From assembly GCA_900548275.1 (NCBI GenBank), contig URJY01000032.1, positions 1 through 23,600 on the forward strand: 23,600 nucleotides of DNA, in the 5' to 3' direction. Position numbers and translations under genes: made by a program. The notes under the pieces are model-generated. The model had not been told where the DNA came from and did no database searches. It saw only the letters and a list, made by a program, of their open reading frames with translations. This document shows, piece after piece, positions 15,749 to 21,018 of the stretch; the stretch's first letter is position 1; each line of letters opens with the position of its first letter. Origin of the DNA: an uncultured Opitutales bacterium (GTDB lineage: Bacteria; Verrucomicrobiota; Verrucomicrobiia; Opitutales; Intestinicryptomonadaceae).

Positions 15749-16489
15749 TTAGTCTACGAGCGAGCCGTCGAGGTCTTCGTTCGAGTAGACGTTCTGCACG
15801 TCTTCGAGGTCGTCGAGCGCGTCGGTAAGCTTTACGATTTTCTTGGCAAGTTCGGGGTCTGTGATGACCGTTTCCGAATTGGGAATCCAAGCGATTTCGG
15901 AGTCTTCCGTTTCGATGCCCGCCTTTTCGAGTGCTTCGCCGACCGCATTGAATGCGGGAACGGGGCAGAGAACTTCGAAGAAGTCGCCGTTATTGCGGAT
16001 GTCTTCAGCTCCCGCGTCGAGAACTACGTCCATAAGGGCGTCTTCGGTCGTCTTTTCGGTGCTGATGATGAACTGACCCTGTTTCGTGAAGTTGAACTGG
16101 AGAGCTCCGGGGGTTGCGAGGTTGCCGCCGTTCTTTGTGAACGTGCTGCGCACGTCGCTTGCCGCGCGGTTCTTGTTGTCGGTCGTAACTTCAACGATAA
16201 TGCCGATGCCGCCGGGGCCGTAGCCTTCGTAAATGAGCTGTTCGTAAACCACGCCGGGGAGTTCGCCCGTTCCCTTTTTGATTGCCCTATCGACGTTGTC
16301 GGCGGGCATATTGGCAGCCTTCGCCTTTTGCAAAAGCATACGCAAACGCGCGTTTGTTGTGGGATCGCCGCCGCCGTCTTTCGCGGCGAGGGTAAGGTCT
16401 TTACTCAGCGAGCTGAAGATTTTGCCTCTTTTTGCGTCGACCGCAGCCTTGTGTCTTTTAGTTGTTGCCCATTTACTATGACCGGACAT
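15749..16489 (-). CDS. yebC: YebC/PmpR (TACO1) family protein
   Basis: This 246-residue protein has the family signature at the start (MSGHSKWATTKRHKAAVDAK) and typical segments YEGYGPGGIGIIVEV, KNRAASDVRSTF and FTKNGG. The acidic C-terminus is also usual. Members are cytoplasmic. They have been described both as DNA-binding regulators and, more recently, as ribosome-associated factors helping translation of difficult sequences such as proline runs. The ATG at 16489 is supported by a good Shine-Dalgarno AGGAG (16504-16500) about 10 nt upstream, unusual in this window. A -10-like TATAAC lies at 16523-16518. A terminator directly follows the gene. Confidence 0.95.
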   Translation of the reverse strand: MSGHSKWATTKRHKAAVDAKRGKIFSSLSKDLTLAAKDGGGDPTTNARLRMLLQKAKAANMPADNVDRAIKKGTGELPGVVYEQLIYEGYGPGGIGIIVEVTTDNKNRAASDVRSTFTKNGGNLATPGALQFNFTKQGQFIISTEKTTEDALMDVVLDAGAEDIRNNGDFFEVLCPVPAFNAVGEALEKAGIETEDSEIAWIPNSETVITDPELAKKIVKLTDALDDLEDVQNVYSNEDLDGSLVD

Positions 16490-16499
16490 TTGTTTCTTT

Positions 16500-16523
16500 C
16501 TCCTGTTGGTTTAGAGTGTTATA
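16500..16523 (-). promoter_or_regulatory. yebC -10 element and Shine-Dalgarno
   Basis: TATAAC (16523-16518) and AGGAG (16504-16500) precede the yebC ATG at 16489. A recognisable -35 is lacking. An imperfect hairpin, CTTGAAA(A)GGG with CCCTTTCAAG, stands in the gap after yidC but has no T-run. Confidence 0.4.
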
Positions 16524-16593
16524 ATCAAATCACATTGCTACTCTTGAAAGGGTTTGAATTAAGCCCTATGGCGTTCCCCTTTTCAAGCATTTT

Positions 16594-18561
16594 TTATCGT
16601 TTCTTGGGGGTCGAGCGTCCGCCGGGGTTCTTCTTGCGCTTTTCGTAGAGAGTCCCCTTGAGGCGTTCCTCCTTGAGCTTTTCCTTTGCCTTGCGCGCGT
16701 CTTCGGCGGCGATTCTGAGGCGTTCCTTGAGCGGAAGCTTTGCGAAATCCTCGCCGCGCTTTTCCTGCGCCGCCTGCGCCTGCTCCATCGCCATCTGCAT
16801 TTTCTGCATAAACGACGGCTTTGTGCGCTTCTTCAGAACGACCTTGTCTTTGCCCATTCTGATAATCAACGCCTGCAGGATTCCGAGCAGACTCTGGACA
16901 AGCCAGTAAAGCACCAAGCCCGACGGGAACGTGTAGAAGAAAAGCAACATCACAACGGGCATAAGCTTGAACATCATCGCCTGAGTCTTGTCGGTAGACG
17001 GCGTGGGATTGAGGTGCATCTGGATGAATGTTACAAGCGCGTTGACAAGCGGCAGAACGTGGAGCGGAATGCCGAAGACGCTCGGAATGCTTTCGATTGT
17101 GTCGGGCAGCGAGAGGTCTTTTACCCACATAAAGTGGGCGAAGCGGATTTCGCACGAGGTCTGGAGCATATAGTACAGACCGATGAAAATCGGGATTTGG
17201 ATGAAAATCGGCAGACAGCCTGCGAGCGGATTGATTCCGTATTCGGAGTAGATTTTCATCGTCTCCTGCTGAACGCGCTTGGGGTCGTCCTTGTATTTTT
17301 CGCGGATTGCCTTGACGGGCTCCTGTATCTTCGCCATCCGCTGCGCCGACTTGATTTGAACCGACGTAAGCGGCCACAGAATCAGGCGGACGATGAGCGT
17401 GAGAATGATTATCGACCAACCCCAGCTCCAATCGGGCGAGACCGTTTCTACCCAAGAGTTAATCCAGACGAGCAGGCGCGAAAGCGGACGGCTGACGAAA
17501 CCGAACCATCCGTAGTTCATAACCTCCTCCTGCCCCGCGCCGAGCGAGGCGAGCGTGTCGAGCTCTTTCGGACCGACGTAGTATGTGCCCGAAATTTCCC
17601 ACGACTGCCCCGCCGCAATCGATTCCGCCGCAAACCCCATAAAGCCCGCGACCGAATTTTTCATATACTTGTTGTCGGTCTTGAAACCCGTCTTGAGCGG
17701 AATGGCAAAGCCCGCGTTCGACGTTTTGCCCTCGGGCGTGAAGACCGCCGCAAAGAACTGGTTTTTCACCGAACCCCAAGTGGAGTCGGGCGCGGAGATT
17801 TTCTCGAAAATGCGCGCCTGCGTTGCGCCGATTCCCAAGAAGCCCGAACTGTCGATGAACGAGCTCGACCGCGCGAAGTGCGCGCTGCCGTTGTAAAGCA
17901 GGAACGCCAGATTCGAACCGTATACGTCGCTTTCCGTGGGCGGCACCGCGCCGAGGCACATATAGACTTCGCGCAACGAAAGCGGCTTGTCGGAAAGGTT
18001 TTCAATCTTCGTCTTTGCGAAAATCGTGTACTTTGTGAACTCGAGCTTGTCGGCTTTTACAAGCGCGTACGTGCGCGAAATGCGCATCTTGCCCGCGTCG
18101 ACATATTCGTACGAAACGGTGTCGCCCGACTTCGCCTCGAGCCTGAACGGGTTGAGGAAAGGCTGCGGAAGTTCGCCCGACGGGTCGAAGAACGCAAGGC
18201 TCAGCGCGGGATACGCCCCGCTTACGTCGTTGAACGAAAACGGCGCGTCGGAACCCTGCCTGTCGGCGTACTTGAGAACTTTTACGTCGGCGATTGCCCC
18301 GCCCTTGTTGGTGAATTTCACCGAAATATTCTCGTTGCCGAGGTCGCAGAACTGTTCCTTTACATTCGCGTCGGTCGATTTCAGGGGGAACGCCGAGCGA
18401 ACCTGTTCCGCACTCTTCTGCGATTCGGGCATTGCGGCAACCTTCGCCGCCTCCGCCTGTCGGGCGCGCGCAACAGCCGCGTCCTTCGTGGTGGAATCGT
18501 ACATAAAGTAGAATGCCGCAATTATCAGCAGCACCCCGATGATTGTGTTCTTCTTGTCCAT
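16594..18561 (-). CDS. yidC: Membrane protein insertase YidC
   Basis: This 655-residue protein inserts and folds inner-membrane proteins, alone or with SecYEG. The first membrane segment spans about 6-22. A large periplasmic beta domain of Gram-negative type follows (about 60-345). The conserved insertase core comes next, with membrane segments near 385-405 (IIILTLIVRLILWPLT, with the conserved arginine of the hydrophilic groove), 447-468 (GCLPIFIQIPIFIGLYYML), 496-515 and 528-560 (PSGLVLYWLVQSLLGI). A long, charged, Lys/Arg-rich tail of about 85 residues ends in PGGRSTPKKR. Similar extended tails are known to bind ribosomes in some YidC proteins. It follows yidD after 21 nt in the rpmH cluster. 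Confidence 0.96.
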   Translation of the reverse strand: MDKKNTIIGVLLIIAAFYFMYDSTTKDAAVARARQAEAAKVAAMPESQKSAEQVRSAFPLKSTDANVKEQFCDLGNENISVKFTNKGGAIADVKVLKYADRQGSDAPFSFNDVSGAYPALSLAFFDPSGELPQPFLNPFRLEAKSGDTVSYEYVDAGKMRISRTYALVKADKLEFTKYTIFAKTKIENLSDKPLSLREVYMCLGAVPPTESDVYGSNLAFLLYNGSAHFARSSSFIDSSGFLGIGATQARIFEKISAPDSTWGSVKNQFFAAVFTPEGKTSNAGFAIPLKTGFKTDNKYMKNSVAGFMGFAAESIAAGQSWEISGTYYVGPKELDTLASLGAGQEEVMNYGWFGFVSRPLSRLLVWINSWVETVSPDWSWGWSIIILTLIVRLILWPLTSVQIKSAQRMAKIQEPVKAIREKYKDDPKRVQQETMKIYSEYGINPLAGCLPIFIQIPIFIGLYYMLQTSCEIRFAHFMWVKDLSLPDTIESIPSVFGIPLHVLPLVNALVTFIQMHLNPTPSTDKTQAMMFKLMPVVMLLFFYTFPSGLVLYWLVQSLLGILQALIIRMGKDKVVLKKRTKPSFMQKMQMAMEQAQAAQEKRGEDFAKLPLKERLRIAAEDARKAKEKLKEERLKGTLYEKRKKNPGGRSTPKKR

Positions 18562-18582
18562 CGTTATAAAAATGAAAGAATA

Positions 18583-18885
18583 CTAATTATCGAACGGCGC
18601 GGTCTCGTCAACTTTGTTTTGCGAAAATAGTTTGCGCCACGAAAACTCGCGCGGAACGTAGTCGAGCCCGCCCTCGCAAAACGGATTGCACCGCAAAATG
18701 CGGCATGCGCCCATCAAAATACCCTTGAACGCGCCGTGACGCGAGATTGCAATAAGAGTGTATTCCGAGCAGGTCGGATAAAACCGACAACCGCTGTCGG
18801 GCAGCAAATGCAGAATCGGCGAAATCGCCAGTTGGTAGAACCTGACGGCAAGCCAACACGGGGCGGACAGCAGCCCGCGCGGCAT
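18583..18885 (-). CDS. yidD: Membrane protein insertion efficiency factor YidD
   Basis: This protein of about 100 residues has the signature RFYQLAISPILHLLPDSGCR, then FYPTCSEYTLIAISRHGAF and LRCNPFCEGGLDYVP, with the conserved cysteines of the family. It is a small, membrane-associated, amphipathic protein that helps the YidC/Sec insertion pathway. I chose the ATG at 18885, which follows the rnpA stop (18889-18887) after one base. A second in-frame ATG at 18906 would overlap rnpA by 20 nt and add seven residues. The length is normal for either start. The order rpmH-rnpA-yidD-yidC is the widely conserved one. Confidence 0.93.
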   Translation of the reverse strand: MPRGLLSAPCWLAVRFYQLAISPILHLLPDSGCRFYPTCSEYTLIAISRHGAFKGILMGACRILRCNPFCEGGLDYVPREFSWRKLFSQNKVDETAPFDN

Positions 18886-18886
18886 T

Positions 18887-19243
18887 CTACTTTCGGTCTT
18901 GCGCATCCGACAGAATCTTTTGGGCGGCGCGGGCGAATTTTTCACGCAGCCGACCGTAGTCGAATTTTGAAAAGCCCCTGCGGACGAACACGAGAATGTC
19001 GCACGAAACGGGGAACGACGGGGCACAATCGCGGAAGACGGCGCGCAAAACCCTGCGCGCCCTGTTGCGTTCCACTGCACAGCCCACCCTTTTGCTTGTG
19101 ATAAGCCCGAGACGCGAAACCGAATTTTCGGGACGCGGCAGGCAATAAAAAACGAAGGCGGAACAATCCGCCTTCTTAGAGTGTTGTTTTAAATAAGCAA
19201 AATCCTTGGCGAGCCGTACCCTGTTTTCTTTTCCGAAACGCAC
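18887..19243 (-). CDS. rnpA: Ribonuclease P protein component RnpA
   Basis: This protein of about 118 residues has the RNR motif in SKRVGCAVERNRARRVLR and the N-terminal pattern RVRLAKDFAYLKQHSKK, where most RnpA proteins read F..V. It binds the RNase P RNA and aids tRNA 5' processing. The start is a judgement. GTG at 19243, 15 nt after the rpmH stop, gives the usual length and N-terminus. The frame is open back to an ATG at 19351 inside rpmH, which would give 154 residues with an unfamiliar extension. No Shine-Dalgarno sequence stands before either. It lies between rpmH and yidD in the conserved cluster. Confidence 0.9.
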   Translation of the reverse strand: MRFGKENRVRLAKDFAYLKQHSKKADCSAFVFYCLPRPENSVSRLGLITSKRVGCAVERNRARRVLRAVFRDCAPSFPVSCDILVFVRRGFSKFDYGRLREKFARAAQKILSDAQDRK

Positions 19244-19257
19244 GACCGCAAAGGAAT

Positions 19258-19395
19258 TTATTTCGTTACAAGACGCTTGCGACCCTTTTGTCTGCGGGCT
19301 GCAATGACGGCTTTGCCGCCGCGTGTTTTGTTTCTGGCGCGCCAACCGCAACGGCGGGCGCGTTTAAGCTTCGAGGGATTGTATGTAGGATTCAT
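19258..19395 (-). CDS. rpmH: Ribosomal protein bL34
   Basis: This 45-residue protein matches the L34 pattern from end to end: TYNPSKLKRARRCGWRAR, then KTRGGKAVIAARRQKGRKRL. It is a component of the large ribosomal subunit. The ATG at 19395 is the family start; the frame is open further upstream but gives a non-L34 extension. A GAAGAG Shine-Dalgarno-like sequence lies about 8 nt upstream. It is the first gene of the rpmH-rnpA-yidD-yidC cluster. Confidence 0.97.
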   Translation of the reverse strand: MNPTYNPSKLKRARRCGWRARNKTRGGKAVIAARRQKGRKRLVTK

Positions 19396-19429
19396 CGTTG
19401 TGTCTCTTCTAAAATTATTAAAGTATGGG

Positions 19430-19458
19430 TATGAAATTCGATTTTCCGATTCTGTCAA
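19430..19458 (-). promoter_or_regulatory. Candidate rpmH promoter
   Basis: A perfect -35 TTGACA lies at 19458-19453 on the minus strand, about 60 nt before the rpmH ATG. The 17-bp-spaced -10 position reads TTCATA, a poor match, so only the -35 supports the call. Confidence 0.35.
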
Positions 19459-19507
19459 CACAAATATTGCATCTAAAAAAAACAAAACAAAGCCGAGCAA
19501 TATTCTG

Positions 19508-19537
19508 TTGCATATTGCGGAAGTTTTTTACGATAAT
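19508..19537 (+). promoter_or_regulatory. Promoter of the AsmA-like gene, nearly leaderless
   Basis: TTGCAT (19508-19513), an 18-bp spacer and GATAAT (19532-19537, 5/6 of consensus) stand just before the ATG at 19546. The start of transcription would fall within about 2-3 nt of the ATG. Confidence 0.4.
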
Positions 19538-19545
19538 TGCGAGCG

Positions 19546-20367
19546 ATGAAACACAATATTCCACACTCCAGAAGGGGCGGTTGCCTCTTTAAATTGGTCA
19601 AACTTTTTGTGCTTGTCGCGGTCGTGCTCGGCGTTGCGCTCTACTTCGCACGCGGACTTGTAGCCGACTATGCGCTCAAAACCTTGACTTCGGGAACGGG
19701 AATCGAGGCGGGAATATCTTCGGTTTCGGTCGATGTGCGCGAACAAAAAGTTCAGGTCTCCGATTTCTTCATCACAAATCCTCCCAATTTCGAAAAATGC
19801 AATGCGTTGGCGTTCAAAACGGTTCTCATCGACGCCGACATTACAGCCGCCGACGCGCTCTCGAAAAAGCTCGTCGTCGTCGACGAAGTGCGAATCGAGG
19901 GGCTTTCGATGAATCTCGAGGTCAAGACGGAAAAGGGAATATCGGGCTTGATTAGTTCGCCGAAGTCGAACCTCACCGAAATCAAAAGCATTTTCGAAAA
20001 CAAATTCGGCTTGAACGGCGACAAAAAAAATCAAACGCAAACCGCGAAATCGGATTCGGGCGAGTGGAAATTCATTATCCGCAAAATCGTCTTCGCACAG
20101 GGCACGATTGACGGTTCGCTCAACAACCGCAAACTGAAAATTACAATGCCGTCTTTCGAACTGACAAATCTGGGCGTTTCGCAAGGCGGCGAAACGGTCG
20201 GCGAACTCGTCTCCGACATAACGAACCAACTGGCGGTCATAGGAACAGCCGCACTCCTGCAAGACGCAGTGAAAGGCGGAATCGAAGCGGGCGGCGACGG
20301 CGCAAACGACGCACTGAAAGGCGCAGGCAAAGCCGTCGAAAACACGCTGAAGAATCTGTTCAAATAA
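19546..20367 (+). CDS. Membrane-anchored AsmA-like protein
   Basis: This 273-residue protein has a basic N-terminus (MKHNIPHSRRGG), one membrane segment at about 17-38 (LVKLFVLVAVVLGVALYFAR) and a periplasmic beta-rich part. The region with SGTGIEAGISSVSVDV, then VSDFFITNPPNF and VVVDEVRIEGLSMNLEV, resembles the N-terminal repeat of AsmA and DUF748-type proteins. These are linked to outer-membrane lipid transport and envelope homeostasis. It is far shorter than classical AsmA. The C-terminus (about 215-273) is Ala/Gly-rich and could be helical. ATG 19546 is preferred to a TTG at 19537. It is alone in its transcription unit and ends before a strong terminator. The family call is tentative. Confidence 0.72.
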   Translation: MKHNIPHSRRGGCLFKLVKLFVLVAVVLGVALYFARGLVADYALKTLTSGTGIEAGISSVSVDVREQKVQVSDFFITNPPNFEKCNALAFKTVLIDADITAADALSKKLVVVDEVRIEGLSMNLEVKTEKGISGLISSPKSNLTEIKSIFENKFGLNGDKKNQTQTAKSDSGEWKFIIRKIVFAQGTIDGSLNNRKLKITMPSFELTNLGVSQGGETVGELVSDITNQLAVIGTAALLQDAVKGGIEAGGDGANDALKGAGKAVENTLKNLFK

Positions 20368-20403
20368 CAAAGCGACGAACCGAGCCGTTAAATAGTAAAC
20401 GAA

Positions 20404-20431
20404 TTTCGGCGTTTGATTATAGACGCCGAAA
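20404..20431. repeat. Inverted repeat after the AsmA-like gene
   Basis: TTTCGGCGT (20404-20412) pairs perfectly with ACGCCGAAA (20423-20431). It stands just before the stronger hairpin at 20439-20475 and may be part of a double terminator. Confidence 0.5.
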
Positions 20432-20438
20432 GAACAAC

Positions 20439-20475
20439 AAAAAGGGTTTGCCGGAGAAGCGGGCAAACCCTTTTT
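20439..20475. terminator. Strong bidirectional intrinsic terminator
   Basis: A perfect 14-bp stem (20439-20452 with 20462-20475) has a 9-base loop. Its ends are A-runs and T-runs, so it works as a hairpin plus T-run on both strands. It ends the AsmA-like gene on the plus strand and could stop transcripts coming from the glycosidase on the minus strand. Confidence 0.9.
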
Positions 20476-20531
20476 GCTTGATTGGTGTCGTGTTGCAAAT
20501 CGCCAAATATTCACAGCACACCTGACGTACA

Positions 20532-20637
20532 CGCGCGAAGTCTGAGAAGTGAGTTCGAAAAAAATTCGGGCGTTCGCAGAGAAAAACAAAACTTATCCCC
20601 ACAAACGCCCTAAAAAAACTTCTGCGCGCCAGCGCAG
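20532..20637. repeat. Tandem stem-loop repeat, copy A
   Basis: This is the first of two near-identical units 182 bp apart (second at 20714-20817); their first 48 bases are identical. In order it holds a TTCGAAAAAAATTCGG segment, a GGGCGTT/AACGCCC stem (20568-20574 with 20604-20610) with TTATCCCCA (20593-20601) in its loop, and a perfect CTGCGC-GCCA-GCGCAG hairpin (20622-20637). The upstream hairpin half that pairs in copy B is degenerate here. No plausible gene covers it. Confidence 0.9.
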
Positions 20638-20679
20638 TAATTTTAAGAACGTTAGAGTGCCGTTCAGTCGGTGGCTTTG

Positions 20680-20739
20680 CGAATGGCTCAGGGTTCGCAG
20701 CGTACTTGGCGTACGCGCGAAGTCTGAGAAGTGAGTTCG
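20680..20739. repeat. Nested hairpin at the head of copy B
   Basis: CGTAC-5-GTACG (20701-20705 with 20711-20715) is enclosed by TTCGC/GCGAA (20694-20698 with 20717-20721), CTCAG/CTGAG (20687-20691 with 20724-20728) and CGAA/TTCG (20680-20683 with 20736-20739). The same layout, with different but still paired arms, recurs at 20954-21008. Confidence 0.75.
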
Positions 20740-20817
20740 AAAAAAATTCGGGCGTTCGCAGGAAAAAACAAAACTTATCCCCGCAAACGCCCTGAAAAAT
20801 TTACGCGCTCCAGCGCA
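20714..20817. repeat. Tandem stem-loop repeat, copy B
   Basis: This is the second unit, aligned to copy A without gaps over at least 75 bases. It keeps the GGGCGTT/AACGCCC stem (20750-20756 with 20786-20792) with TTATCCCCG (20775-20783) in the loop, and the closing GCGC-TCCA-GCGC hairpin (20805-20816). It differs from copy A mostly in loops and A-runs. Confidence 0.9.
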
Positions 20818-20840
20818 CACTATTTAGGCACGTTGCTCCG

Positions 20841-20888
20841 AAAGGGGGCTTAACCGTCGCCCCCTTTGCCGCCTTTGACAAGCAAAGG
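20841..20888. repeat. Two consecutive hairpins
   Basis: AAAGGGGGC/GCCCCCTTT (20841-20849 with 20859-20867, 9-base loop) is followed at once by CCTTTG/CAAAGG (20872-20877 with 20883-20888). No T-run follows on the plus strand. They extend the row of stem-loops behind copy B. Confidence 0.6.
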
Positions 20889-20953
20889 TCGGCAATCCCC
20901 TCCCAATCGCACAATGTTTTGCAAGCTTAGCTACTTTCATAAGGGTGGCTTTG

Positions 20954-21008
20954 CAAACTGTACAGGGCGCAGCGCGTACTTGAGTACGTGCGCGGTCTGT
21001 ACAGTTTG
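20954..21008. repeat. Large perfect-arm hairpin, divergent third member of the stem-loop family
   Basis: A 12-bp perfect arm CAAACTGTACAG/CTGTACAGTTTG (20954-20965 with 20997-21008) encloses GCGCA/TGCGC (20967-20971 with 20989-20993) and CGTAC-TTGA-GTACG (20975-20988). AAACGCCCT follows and abuts the stop of the glycosidase. The central GCGTACTTG and flanking GGCTTTGC match the head of copy B. Confidence 0.85.
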
Positions 21009-21018
21009 TGAAACGCCC

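Larger units (their letters stand above)
20368..21018. other. 651-bp non-coding region filled with stem-loops
   Basis: Between the AsmA-like gene and the convergent glycosidase no credible gene is found. Short open frames over the repeats exist on both strands but show no start signal or family. The region holds the terminator, the 182-bp tandem repeats and further hairpins listed separately. The stretch 20889-20940 shows nothing recognisable. Confidence 0.7.

Noticed and set aside
19244..19351. rnpA beginning inside rpmH, as in Thermus
   Set aside because: The frame is open to an ATG at 19351, but the extra 36 residues do not resemble RnpA, and a GTG at 19243 gives the normal length.
20532..20817. 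CRISPR array
   Set aside because: Only two copies of a ~104-bp unit 182 bp apart, with no short repeats, regular spacers or cas genes.
20417..20820. Small minus-strand proteins sharing a RPNFFRTHFSDFA peptide
   Set aside because: The shared peptide simply reflects the repeated DNA; there is no start signal and the frames break differently outside the repeat.
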